In this document: one piece after another, positions 53,634 through 62,693 of the stretch | How the letters are laid out: each line of letters begins with the position of its first letter | Position numbering within the stretch: position 1 is the stretch's first letter | From: Sva-07 sp963698565 | GTDB taxonomy: Bacteria; Actinomycetota; Acidimicrobiia; Acidimicrobiales; Ilumatobacteraceae | Direction of reading: 5' to 3' | Assembly (NCBI GenBank): GCA_963698565.1 | Contig: CAVORH010000020.1 | Span: 62,001 to 126,000 of the forward strand | Length of the DNA stretch: 64,000 bases | The notes under the pieces: model-generated | What the model was told of the DNA's origin: nothing | The model's input: the letters and a program-made list of their open reading frames with translations, nothing else | Database searches by the model: none | Translations under genes and position numbers: made by a program

Positions 53634-54289
53634 GCGGAGGCCTCCGTCAGATCGGGCGTTCGGTCGGATGTCGCGTTGCACAGTTCGGAGAGCGTGTCGA
53701 CGAGCAGCCGGTGTTCGGCGTCGTGGAGCAGCGCGGCGAAGGCGTCGAAGCCGGCGCCGACGTCGATGTCGACGGTGACGGTGCCGAGCACGGGCCCGTC
53801 GTCGACCCCTTCGTCGGGAACCAGGTGGACCATCACACCGGTCTGCGTCCGTTCGCCGGCCGTCGCCTCGTCCCAAGCCCGCTCGATGGCGCCGACGCCG
53901 GGCAGGTCTCCCGGCAGCGCCGGGTGCAGGTTGACGACCCGGTTCGGGAACCAGCCGAGGAAGCTCATCGTGAGGATGCGCATCCAGCCGGCGAGCACCA
54001 CCAGGTCCGGGTCGAAGCCGGCGACGACGTCGGCCAGGCGTGCGTCGTAGTCGCTGCGGTCCTCGCCGGGGTGGACCCCGACGTGCACCGCGGGGACGCC
54101 CGCCGCGTCGGCTCGCTGCAGTGCGAAGACGTCGGCCTTGTTCGACACGACCGCCACCACCTCGGCGGGCAGCTGGTCGTCGGCACAGGCATCGATGATC
54201 GCCTGGAGGTTGGAGCCGGACCCCGACACCAGGACGACCAGCCGTGTCGGCCGGACCGGTCGGTCGGACTCGTCGGCGAGGGTGCCCAT
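53630..54289 (-). CDS. purN: Phosphoribosylglycinamide formyltransferase
   Basis: Third step of purine synthesis, using 10-formyl-THF. 219 residues with LVVLVSGSGSNLQAIIDACA, the catalytic Asn/His in VVNLHPALPGDLPG, and Asp in GVMVHLVPDEGVDDGPVLG. ATG overlaps guaB; 92 bases separate it from the purDM gene upstream, in the order GARS-AIRS-GART known from animals. Confidence 0.94.
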   Translation of the reverse strand: MGTLADESDRPVRPTRLVVLVSGSGSNLQAIIDACADDQLPAEVVAVVSNKADVFALQRADAAGVPAVHVGVHPGEDRSDYDARLADVVAGFDPDLVVLAGWMRILTMSFLGWFPNRVVNLHPALPGDLPGVGAIERAWDEATAGERTQTGVMVHLVPDEGVDDGPVLGTVTVDIDVGAGFDAFAALLHDAEHRLLVDTLSELCNATSDRTPDLTEASA

Positions 54290-54381
54290 GGGTCGAACCT
54301 AGCGACGGGGACGGCTGCCGCTCTGCCGGGTGAACGAAAATTCAACGCGCCAAGGCGACCAGGCGCCGCGAGGAGTCGTGC

Positions 54382-56574
54382 TCAGGCGAGGTGGACGTGG
54401 CCGGTGCCGGGCCTGAGCTCGCCGATCACCCAGGTGGGTTCGTCGATCGTGCGCTGCAGGTCGTCGACGTCGTCCGGTGCGCACACGACGACCATGCCGA
54501 TGCCCATGTTGAGCGTGCGGTACAGCTCCTCGGTCGACATCAGCGGGGTCAGCTCGCGCACCAGCTGGAACAGCGGCGACACCGGCCACGAGCCGAGCTC
54601 GATCACTGCGTCGACGTCGGCGGGCAGGACACGCGGCAGGTTCTCGGGGAGGCCGCCTCCGGTGATGTGCGCCAACGCCTTGACCCTGCCCGAATCGAGC
54701 GCCGGCCGCAGTACGTCGAGGTACGACCGGTGCGGCTCGAGGAGCGTCTCGCCGAGCGGACGGTCGAAGCCCTCGGGGACCACGTCCATCGGGATCCAGT
54801 CGAACACCTTGCGCAACAGGGAGTAGCCGTTGGTGTGTGGCCCGCTCGATGCGACGCCGACCAGCACGTCGCCCGCAGCCACGTCGGGTCGGGGGAGCAG
54901 CTGCGACCGCTCGGCCACGCCGACGAGCGTGCCGGCGATGTCGAACGCACCCGGCTGGTACACGCCGGGCATCTCGGCGGTCTCTCCGCCCAGCAGTGCG
55001 CAGCCCGACGCCAGACAGGCGTCGGCCATGCCGCCGACCACCTCGGCGACCAGGTCGGCGTCGAGCACGCTGGCTGCGATGTAGTCGAGGAAGAACAGCG
55101 GACGCGCCGACTGCACGAGCACGTCGTCGATGCAGTGGTTGACGATGTCCATCCCGACGCCGCGCACCATGCCGAGCCGAGCAGCCAACTCGACCTTCGT
55201 GCCGACACCATCGGTCGAGGCCACGAGCACCGGGTCGTCGAGTTCGAGAATCGCCTTGGCCGAGAACACGCCGCCGAACGACCCGACCCCCTTCAACACG
55301 CCGTTGTCGTGGGTCGCCTCGACCGCCGCTTTCATCTCGGCGACCGCCCGGCTGCCTTCGTCGATGTCGACGCCCGCCGCCGCGTACGACGCCAGGCCGG
55401 CACCGAGCGCCCGCCACCCGATGTCGCGGCGCACCTGCATGCCCTCGAAGTGGATCCGACCGATGCGCTCGTAGGCGGCCACCCGCGCCTCGGCGAGGTC
55501 GAAGCCGACCCCGGTGACGGCGAGCACCCGGCCGCCGGCCACCCGGCCGTCGGCGTCGACGGCGGCGTCGAAGCGGATCGTCGTCGTGCCGTCGGGCCCG
55601 ATCACGCCGCTCACCATGTCGTCGGTGATCGCGGCCCCGGTCGTCGGCGTCCCGGGGTAGCCGGGTGCCGCGGCCACGACCGTCAGGGCCGCCTGGGCCC
55701 GTACGACCACCGGGAACTCGTCGACGGCACCGCGAGTGCAGGCGAGTGCGAGTTCAGCGAGGTCGGTCTCGACCAGTGGCAGTACCGCTTGGGCCTCGGG
55801 ATCTCCGAAGCGCACGTTGTACTCGATCAGCTTCGGCCCATCTGCCGTGAGCATCAGCCCGGCGAAGATCACGCCGACGTAGGGCGTGCCGGCCGCGGCG
55901 AGGTGGTCGAGCACCGGCTGGACGAACGTCGCCACCAGCTCGTCGCCCGTGTACGGCACCGGAGCGGGCGCGTAGGCCCCCATCCCGCCGGTGTTGGCAC
56001 CGGTGTCGCCCTCACCGATGCGCTTGTGGTCCTGGGCGAGGGGGAGGGCGACGGCCCGGGTGCCGTCACACAGTGCCAGCAGCGAACACTCCGGACCCCG
56101 CAGGCGCTCCTCGAGCAGGAAGACACCCGTGGCGGCGGCGGTCTCGATCGCGTCGATGGTCGCCGCCTCGCCGTCGGGCACCGTGACACCCTTCCCGCCC
56201 GCCAATCCGTCGAGCTTGACGACGACGGGGCGGTCGAGTTCGCGCCACCAGGCGATCGCCGCAGCGGCGTCGTCGAACCGGGCGAACGCCGGCCCGGGCA
56301 CGCCGAGCGACGTCGCGAGTTCTCGGGCATACGACTTCGACGACTCGAGCCGGGCGAGCTGCGCCGTCGGCCCGAAGCAGGGGATCTCCCGGCGTGCGCA
56401 CTCGTCGGCCACCCCGGCCACGAGCACCGCCTCGGGGCCCGGTATCACCAGGTCGGTGTCGTCGGCGGACGCCGAGCCGAGGTCGCTGGCGATCCGTACG
56501 TCGTGACCGTGGTACCGGCACGCCCAGGCGATCGCCTGCTCGCGCCCACCCCCGCCGAGCACCAGGACCCGCAT
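54382..56574 (-). CDS. purDM: Bifunctional GAR synthetase / AIR synthetase (PurD-PurM fusion)
   Basis: 730 residues. Residues 1 to about 415 are PurD, an ATP-grasp enzyme: RVLVLGGGGREQAIAW, DGLAGGKGVTV, YNVRFGDPEAQAVLPLVETD. From about 418 the protein is PurM: YAAAGVDIDEGSRAVAEMK, STDGVGTKVELAARLG, GMDIVNHCIDDVLVQSARPL, GGETAEMPGVY and ALAHITGGGLPENLPRVLP. The junction is about MQVRRDIGWRALGAGL. The start MRVLVLGGGGREQ is chosen over an ATG 14 codons upstream. Steps 2 and 5 of the pathway are joined in one chain. No stand-alone purD or purM is in the window. Confidence 0.94.
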   Translation of the reverse strand: MRVLVLGGGGREQAIAWACRYHGHDVRIASDLGSASADDTDLVIPGPEAVLVAGVADECARREIPCFGPTAQLARLESSKSYARELATSLGVPGPAFARFDDAAAAIAWWRELDRPVVVKLDGLAGGKGVTVPDGEAATIDAIETAAATGVFLLEERLRGPECSLLALCDGTRAVALPLAQDHKRIGEGDTGANTGGMGAYAPAPVPYTGDELVATFVQPVLDHLAAAGTPYVGVIFAGLMLTADGPKLIEYNVRFGDPEAQAVLPLVETDLAELALACTRGAVDEFPVVVRAQAALTVVAAAPGYPGTPTTGAAITDDMVSGVIGPDGTTTIRFDAAVDADGRVAGGRVLAVTGVGFDLAEARVAAYERIGRIHFEGMQVRRDIGWRALGAGLASYAAAGVDIDEGSRAVAEMKAAVEATHDNGVLKGVGSFGGVFSAKAILELDDPVLVASTDGVGTKVELAARLGMVRGVGMDIVNHCIDDVLVQSARPLFFLDYIAASVLDADLVAEVVGGMADACLASGCALLGGETAEMPGVYQPGAFDIAGTLVGVAERSQLLPRPDVAAGDVLVGVASSGPHTNGYSLLRKVFDWIPMDVVPEGFDRPLGETLLEPHRSYLDVLRPALDSGRVKALAHITGGGLPENLPRVLPADVDAVIELGSWPVSPLFQLVRELTPLMSTEELYRTLNMGIGMVVVCAPDDVDDLQRTIDEPTWVIGELRPGTGHVHLA

Positions 56575-56604
56575 CAGGCCCCCGCCCCCCGTCGGCCCCG
56601 TCGA

Positions 56605-56649
56605 TCTCGTGAACAAGATGCGGCGCAGGTGCGCATCTCGTTCACGAGA
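56605..56649. repeat. 18-bp-arm palindrome between purF and purDM
   Basis: Left arm TCTCGTGAACAAGATGCG and right arm CGCATCTCGTTCACGAGA pair at 17 of 18 positions around a nine-base loop. It sits inside the pur operon, 30 bases before the purDM start, without a T tract. It could be an attenuator, an mRNA-processing site or a REP-like element. Confidence 0.8.
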
Positions 56650-56662
56650 AGGGTGGAGCGGG

Positions 56663-58132
56663 TCACGCGAGGACGCCTTCGAAGGAGAGTTTGGCCTGGG
56701 CGTCGCCGACGTGGATCGGGTAGTTGCCGGTGAAGCAGCCGTTGCAGTATCCGTCGTCGTCGCCGGCGGCGGTGTCGGCGACCGCCAGCATCATGCCGTC
56801 GAGCGACAGGAACGCGAGGCTGTCGGCGCCGATGTGGTCTCTCATCTCCTCCACGGTGAGCCGAGCGGCGATCAGGTCGCCGTCGTGGCCCATGTCGACG
56901 CCGAAATGGCAGGCGTGCGTGATCGGCGGACACGTGATGCGCACGTGCACCTCGGTGGCTCCGGCGTCGCGGACCAGCTTCACGAGCGGACCAGCGGTGG
57001 TACCGCGCACGAGCGAATCGTCGATCATCACGACCCGTTTGCCCTCGAGGTTCTCGCTGAGAGCATTGAACTTCAGCGCCACGCCGCGTTCACGGATGTC
57101 CTGGGTGGGCTCGATGAAGGTGCGGCCGATGTACCGGTTCTTGATCAGCCCGTCGTTGAACGGGATGCCGCTCTCGTTGGAGTAGCCGATCGCCGCGGGG
57201 ATCGAGGAGTCCGGTACCGGGATCACGACGTCGGCATCGGCGGGCGCTTCCTGGGCGAGTTGGAGCCCGAGACGCTGGCGGACGTGGTGGACGTTGTGCC
57301 CGTCCCACACCGAGTCGGGCCGCGAGAAGTAGACGAACTCGAACGTGCAACGAGCACTCCGCGGTTGTGGTGCGAGTACCTGGGAGCGGCGTACCTCGGC
57401 GCCCATCAGCGTCACCATCTCGCCGGGCCCGACCTCGTCGATGTCGACACAGCCGAGGGTCGACAGTGCGCAGGTCTCGCTGGCCACGGCGTGGCCGCCG
57501 TGCGGCAGGCGGCCGATCGAGAGCGGGCGGAAGCCCCACGGGTCGCGCACGGCGATCACGCGATCGGCGGTGAGCAGCACGAGCGAGAACGCACCCTTCC
57601 ACGCCGGCAACGTGCGCTCGATCCGTTCCTCCCACGTCTGGCCGCCGGCTGCGGCGAGCATCAGCGTCATCACTTCGGAGTCGCTGGTGGCGGTCAGCCC
57701 GAAGCCGCGCTTGAGGAGTTCGTCGCGCAGCGCCGGGGCGTTGACGATGTTGCCGTTGTGGGCGAGTGCCAGCGGGCCGTGCATCGTCTCGACGAGGAAC
57801 GGCTGGATGTTGCGTTCGGCGTTGGAACCGGTGGTGGAGTACCGGGTGTGGCCGATGGCGTGATAGCCGGTGAGCGGGACGAGCGCATCCGGGGTGAACA
57901 CGTTGGCGACGAGGCCGGCCTCCTTGTGCACACGGGCCCGCGTGCCGTCGCTGACGGCGATGCCGGCGGCCTCCTGGCCGCGGTGCTGCAACGCGAACAG
58001 ACCGAAGAAGGCGAGCTGAGCCACCCCTTCGCCATGCGGCGTCGAGATGCCGAGGACCCCGCACTCGTCCTTCGGTGTGTCGTCGGTTGGCAGCGCCGTC
58101 ACCGGGATGCGCCGTTGTGGTTCGGACGTCAT
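56663..58132 (-). CDS. purF: Amidophosphoribosyltransferase
   Basis: Commits PRPP to purine synthesis. 489 residues: a short N-terminal propeptide, then the catalytic Cys in KDECGVLGI (about residue 24) of the Ntn glutaminase domain (ALQHRGQEAAGIAV, HNGNIVN) and a phosphoribosyltransferase domain with VVMIDDSLVRGTTAGPLV. The Cys would be exposed after propeptide removal, as in the Bacillus type. One base after the purC stop. Confidence 0.95.
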   Translation of the reverse strand: MTSEPQRRIPVTALPTDDTPKDECGVLGISTPHGEGVAQLAFFGLFALQHRGQEAAGIAVSDGTRARVHKEAGLVANVFTPDALVPLTGYHAIGHTRYSTTGSNAERNIQPFLVETMHGPLALAHNGNIVNAPALRDELLKRGFGLTATSDSEVMTLMLAAAGGQTWEERIERTLPAWKGAFSLVLLTADRVIAVRDPWGFRPLSIGRLPHGGHAVASETCALSTLGCVDIDEVGPGEMVTLMGAEVRRSQVLAPQPRSARCTFEFVYFSRPDSVWDGHNVHHVRQRLGLQLAQEAPADADVVIPVPDSSIPAAIGYSNESGIPFNDGLIKNRYIGRTFIEPTQDIRERGVALKFNALSENLEGKRVVMIDDSLVRGTTAGPLVKLVRDAGATEVHVRITCPPITHACHFGVDMGHDGDLIAARLTVEEMRDHIGADSLAFLSLDGMMLAVADTAAGDDDGYCNGCFTGNYPIHVGDAQAKLSFEGVLA

Positions 58133-58133
58133 G

Positions 58134-59087
58134 TCAGTCGATCTCCAGTCCCGCCACTGCAGCGAGGATCCGTGGTTCGGCAGGGTAGACGCCGGGGACG
58201 AAGCGATCGCCTGTCAGGCGCTCGTAGGCGTCGACGTAGCGCTCGGATGTGGCGGTCCACACCTCGGCGGGCAGGTCCGGAACCGGGCCGTCGCCGGTGT
58301 AGCCGACATCGGCGAGGGCTCGTCGGACGACCTCCTTGTCGAGGCTCTCCGGTTCCGCCCCGGCAGCGAGCCGGTCGTCGTAGCTGTCGGCAACCCACCA
58401 GCGCGAGGAGTCCGGCGTCAGTGCTTCGTCGATCAGGAGCAGCTCGCCGCTCGTGGCCACGCCGAACTCGAACTTGGTGTCGGCGAGGATCAGGCCGACC
58501 TCGGCACCACGCTGCGCCGCCCGACGGAACAGCTCGACGGCGGCCGACTCGACCCGGGCCCACAGTTCGGCCTCGACGAAACCGCGCGACACCACGTCGG
58601 CCGACGAGAGCGGCACGTCGTGGGTTCCGGCCTCGCCCTTGGTGGTCGGCGTGACGATCGGGTCCGGCAGCGGCGTGTTCTTGCGCAGGCCATCGGGGAA
58701 GCGGTGGCCGTAGATCGTGCGGGCGCCGGCGGCGTACTGGGTCCAGAGCGCGGTGTCGGTGACCCCGGTGATGTAGCCGCGCACGACGACCTCGACCGTG
58801 AGTGGCGTCACCTCGCGGGCGATCAGCACGTTGGGGTCGGGTGTCGAGAGCGCGTGGTTGGCGACGATGTCGCTCGTATGGCCGAACCACCACATCGACA
58901 GCTGGTTGAGGACCTGGCCCTTGTACGGGACACAGGCGATGATCCGGTCGAAGGCGGAGAGCCGGTCGGTGGTGACGAACAGGCGACGGGCGTCGGGCAG
59001 GGCGTAGGACACGCGGACCTTGCCGACGCGGCGATCATCGAGGGGAAGGTGGATGTCGTCGAGCGGCGTCGTGACCGGTGGCAGCAT
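58134..59087 (-). CDS. purC: SAICAR synthase
   Basis: Adds aspartate to CAIR. 317 residues from MLPPVTTPLDDIHLPL, the longer actinobacterial/fungal-like type. GKVRVSYALPDARRLFVTTD, RLSAFDRIIACVPYKGQVLN and LADTKFEFGVATSGELLLID are characteristic, with TPDSSRWWVADSY near the end. Four bases after the purQ stop. Confidence 0.94.
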   Translation of the reverse strand: MLPPVTTPLDDIHLPLDDRRVGKVRVSYALPDARRLFVTTDRLSAFDRIIACVPYKGQVLNQLSMWWFGHTSDIVANHALSTPDPNVLIAREVTPLTVEVVVRGYITGVTDTALWTQYAAGARTIYGHRFPDGLRKNTPLPDPIVTPTTKGEAGTHDVPLSSADVVSRGFVEAELWARVESAAVELFRRAAQRGAEVGLILADTKFEFGVATSGELLLIDEALTPDSSRWWVADSYDDRLAAGAEPESLDKEVVRRALADVGYTGDGPVPDLPAEVWTATSERYVDAYERLTGDRFVPGVYPAEPRILAAVAGLEID

Positions 59088-59091
59088 GTGC

Positions 59092-59814
59092 TCAGAGTTC
59101 CTTGGCGTGGCGGACGCCGTTGTCGAACAGCCGCAGCCCGAGGTGCTTGGGCCCGCCGCCGCCACGGCGGTGGCTGGGGTGTTGGCGGGCGACGATGTGG
59201 TTCTCCGGATGCGGCATCAGGCCGAGCACGACCCCGGAGCGGTCGCACACGCCGGCGATGTCGGCGACCGATCCGTTCGGGTTGGTGCTGCGGTAGCGCA
59301 GCGCCACCTGCCCGGCTGCGGCCAGCGACTCCGGGTCGGGATGCACGTAGCGGCCCTCGCCGTGGGCGATCGGGCAGTGGATCGGGTCGCTGATGCCCTT
59401 GGTCCACAGCGAGACGCTGTTGGGAACGCTGTCGAGCACGACCCACCGGCAGTCGAAGCGCCCCTGCGCGTTGTGTCCGAGTGCTCCGGGCAGCAGGCGC
59501 GTCCGCGTGAGCACCTGGAATCCGTTGCAGATCCCGATCACGGGGCGACCGCGTTCGACGAAGTCCTTCAAGCGATCGCCGACGCCGACGACCAGGTCGA
59601 GTGCGAGCATGCGGCCTGCACCGAGGGAATCGGCGTAGCTGAACCCTCCCGCCACGACGGCGAGGCGGGCCTCGTCGAGGAGTTCGGGCTGGCGCACCAG
59701 CTCGGACGCCAGCACGATCCTCGGGGTTGCGCCGGCCAGCTCGAGCGCGGCTTCGACGTCTCGGTCACGGTTGGTGCCGGGACCGGCGATGATGATCGCG
59801 GGGAGGCGGCTCAT
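59092..59814 (-). CDS. purQ: FGAM synthase glutaminase subunit PurQ
   Basis: 240-residue class I glutamine amidotransferase supplying ammonia to PurL. The nucleophile is the Cys in PVIGICNGFQVLTRT and the His/Glu pair is in LMPHPENHIV. VVAGGFSYADSLGAGRM is typical of PurQ. Start overlaps the purL stop (ATGA). Confidence 0.95.
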   Translation of the reverse strand: MSRLPAIIIAGPGTNRDRDVEAALELAGATPRIVLASELVRQPELLDEARLAVVAGGFSYADSLGAGRMLALDLVVGVGDRLKDFVERGRPVIGICNGFQVLTRTRLLPGALGHNAQGRFDCRWVVLDSVPNSVSLWTKGISDPIHCPIAHGEGRYVHPDPESLAAAGQVALRYRSTNPNGSVADIAGVCDRSGVVLGLMPHPENHIVARQHPSHRRGGGGPKHLGLRLFDNGVRHAKEL

Positions 59815-62657
59815 GAGTGGCCCTCCGGCTGGGCATGGGAGTTGAACGCTTCGGCGAGTTGGTGGACGGCGATCGGCTCGACACCCACGATCTGGAGGAT
59901 CGACGCGTCGTTCACCGTACCGAGCACCATCGCCTGGCCGTCCATCACCTTGACGAAGGCATCGACCCGACGGGGTTGGACCTCCACGACGAGCCGGCCG
60001 CTCGATTCGGCGAACAGCGCGGTGGTGCGGTCGTCATGCGGCAGGTGGTCGATGGTGGCGCCGAGGCGGCCGGCGATGCACATCTCGGCAACCGCGACTG
60101 CGAGACCACCCTCGCTCACGTCGTGGCACGACTCGACGAGCCCGGCACGGATCGCAGCGTGCAGGTGCCGGTAGGTCGCAGGCGCGTCCGGCACCGGTGC
60201 GGGCGCCACCCCGGGATGCTTCGGTTCGCCGCGCACCTTGTCGAGGTGGGAGCCGGCGAACTCGACGTCGGTCTCGCCGACGATCAGCAACGTGTTGCCG
60301 GCCTCGGCGAGGTCGGGCGTGACGGTGAGATCGGCGTCGGGCACGTGGGCCACGGCGGTGATCACCAGGGTGGGTGGCACGGCATGGCGTTGGCCGTCGG
60401 CGCCGACGTACTCGTTGTTGAGCGAGTCCTTGCCGGAGACGAACGGCGCGTTGTACATGCGGGCGGCGCCGCAGCACCCTTCGACCGCGGCGACGAGTTC
60501 CCCGAGGGTCGAGGCCCGCCGGGGATCGCCCCACGAGAAGTTGTCGAGGAGTGCGATGCGGTCGGGATCGGCGCCGACGGCGACCACGTTGCGGATCGCT
60601 TCGTCGACCACGGCGTAGGCCATCGCCTCGGGATCGTGCAGGCCGTACCACGGGTTGACGCCGATGCCGATCGCCAGTCCGTCGGGCGCTGCGGGATCGG
60701 CGAGCACCACGCCGTCGGCGGGGCCGTCGGCAGCGGCGCCGACGAGGGGGCGCACCACGGTGGATCCCAGGATCTCGTGGTCGTAGCGGTGGATCGTGGC
60801 GGCCTTGGACGCGATGTTGGGGTGAGCGAGCAACTCGAGCAGTGTTGCGGCCGGATCGTCGACGGTGCGGCCGGTCCGCTCGGTGCGGTTCGGGTCGGGC
60901 AACTCGGCGGACATCCGGCGCTGCGGGCGCCCGTCGTGGAGGAAGGCCGTGTCGATGTCGGCGACGACCGTGCCGGCGTGACGTACCACGAGCCGGCCAT
61001 CGCCGGTGAACGTTCCGATGTCGGCGAGCTCGACCCCGACGCGGTCGCATCGTGCCTGGAGGCTGAACAGATCGCCCGGCGCGACGGCGACGACCATTCG
61101 CTCCTGGGCCTCGGACAGCCAGACCTCCCACGGCTCGAGGCCGGGGTACTTGCGAGGCACCAGGTCGAGTTCGATGTCGGCGCCCACGCCCTCGGCCATC
61201 TCGCCGACCGCCGACGACAGACCGCCGGCGCCGCAGTCGGTGATCGCCGTGTAGAGGTCTTCGGCGCCGACGAGTACGTCGATCAACAGCTTCTCGACGA
61301 TCGGATCGCCGATCTGCACGCTGGCGCCGGCGACTTCGCCGGTCGTCGCGTCCATCGTCGCCGACGAGAACGTCGCGCCCCGGATACCGTCGCGCCCCGT
61401 CGCCCCGCCGAGCACGACGACCCGGTCGCCGGGGAAGGGGCCGTCGTGGAGGGGGCGGGAGCGGGCGGTGCCGATGCAGCCGGCGAACACGAGGGGGTTC
61501 GTGGTGTAGGCCGGGTCGTAGAGGATCGCTCCGGCGACGGTGGGCAGGCCGATCTTGTTGCCGTAGTCGGCGACACCATCGATCACGCCTTCGCGGATCC
61601 TGCGGGGGTGCAACGCGCCGGCTGGCAGGTCGGCGAGCCGCAGGTCGGCCGGGCCGAAGCAGAGGATGTCGGTGACGGCGATCGGGCGGTGCGCGATGCC
61701 GAGCACGTCGCGGATCACGCCACCCACGCCGGTGTTCGCCCCACCGAAGGGTTCGACCGCGGAGGGGTGGTTGTGCGTCTCGGCCTTGAGCGCCACGGTG
61801 GTGCCCTCGCTGAACTCGACGACGCCCGCATTGCCGACGAACGCCGAACGAACGAACGGGGCGTCGATCGACTCGGTGCACTCACGGAGCTGACCGAGCA
61901 GCGGCCGGACTTCGGCGCCACCGTCGGGGCCCCCGGTGGCGTCGATCACCGCCCGGAACGTCTTGTGGGAGCAGTGTTCGCTCCAGGTCTGAGCGAGGGT
62001 CTCGATCTCGACGTCGGTGATGTCGCGTCCGAGGCGGGCGTACTCGTCGCGGATGACCCGAAGCTCCTCGATGTCGAGCGACAGCGCTCGCTCGTCGTTC
62101 AGCTCGAGCAGTCCGGTGTCGTCGAGTTCGCGGATCGGGATCAGCTCGGCGACGGCAGGGGAGGGGTGCTCGTCGACGTGGGGCGCTTCGATCGTGCCGA
62201 GCGACCACCGCTCGATCACCGGATTGGCGATCAGACGTCGCACGACGTCGTCGGCGACGTCGTCATCGATGGGCGGGACGAACTCGACGCGTCGGCCGGT
62301 CGCGGCGCCCGTGAGCGCCACACCGAGCTGCGCCGCTGCGTGACGGACGGCGTCAGCGGCGGTGTCGGTGACCCCGGGCAGCAGTGTGATCTCGACGCCG
62401 GGCCCGGCCGGGGCGTCCCAGGTTCCTTGCTGGAGCAGCGGGTCGACCAGCACGGCATGCAGCCGCTCTCGACTCTCGGAGTCGAGGTCCCCGTCGATGA
62501 AGACGATGTCGGCAACGTCGACCTGGCCGCCGAGATCGAGACCGAGGTGCTCGGTGGCGGCCACGATTGCCCGACCGCGCGGGTCCGGATCGAGTGTGCG
62601 AATGGTCAGACGATGCCGGGAGGCCACCACTGCGACCCTACGGATCGCGTCGGCCAC
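59811..62657 (-). CDS. purL: FGAM synthase, PurS-like repeats fused to PurL
   Basis: 948 residues, about 200 more than small PurL. The PurL part begins near residue 190 (SLDIEELRVIRDEYARLGRD, then ETLAQTWSEHCSHKTF) and has KAETHNHPSAVEPFGGA and GGATGRDGIRGATFSS. The N-terminus holds two PurS-like segments: about 9-80 (DPRGRAIVAATEHLGLDLGG ... VLVDPLL) and about 87-157 (VEITLLPGVTDTAADAVRHA ... LIANPVIERW). No separate purS is seen, so the fusion likely replaces it. Works with PurQ from the next gene. First gene of the purine operon. Confidence 0.94.
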   Translation of the reverse strand: MADAIRRVAVVASRHRLTIRTLDPDPRGRAIVAATEHLGLDLGGQVDVADIVFIDGDLDSESRERLHAVLVDPLLQQGTWDAPAGPGVEITLLPGVTDTAADAVRHAAAQLGVALTGAATGRRVEFVPPIDDDVADDVVRRLIANPVIERWSLGTIEAPHVDEHPSPAVAELIPIRELDDTGLLELNDERALSLDIEELRVIRDEYARLGRDITDVEIETLAQTWSEHCSHKTFRAVIDATGGPDGGAEVRPLLGQLRECTESIDAPFVRSAFVGNAGVVEFSEGTTVALKAETHNHPSAVEPFGGANTGVGGVIRDVLGIAHRPIAVTDILCFGPADLRLADLPAGALHPRRIREGVIDGVADYGNKIGLPTVAGAILYDPAYTTNPLVFAGCIGTARSRPLHDGPFPGDRVVVLGGATGRDGIRGATFSSATMDATTGEVAGASVQIGDPIVEKLLIDVLVGAEDLYTAITDCGAGGLSSAVGEMAEGVGADIELDLVPRKYPGLEPWEVWLSEAQERMVVAVAPGDLFSLQARCDRVGVELADIGTFTGDGRLVVRHAGTVVADIDTAFLHDGRPQRRMSAELPDPNRTERTGRTVDDPAATLLELLAHPNIASKAATIHRYDHEILGSTVVRPLVGAAADGPADGVVLADPAAPDGLAIGIGVNPWYGLHDPEAMAYAVVDEAIRNVVAVGADPDRIALLDNFSWGDPRRASTLGELVAAVEGCCGAARMYNAPFVSGKDSLNNEYVGADGQRHAVPPTLVITAVAHVPDADLTVTPDLAEAGNTLLIVGETDVEFAGSHLDKVRGEPKHPGVAPAPVPDAPATYRHLHAAIRAGLVESCHDVSEGGLAVAVAEMCIAGRLGATIDHLPHDDRTTALFAESSGRLVVEVQPRRVDAFVKVMDGQAMVLGTVNDASILQIVGVEPIAVHQLAEAFNSHAQPEGHS

Positions 62658-62693
62658 CCCGGGGCCGGTTGTACGAAATGTTTCAGCCCGACG

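Noticed and set aside
54391..56733. A 780-codon plus-strand frame opposite purDM
   Set aside because: Antisense shadow of a gene with two complete enzyme domains; no motif in its own translation.
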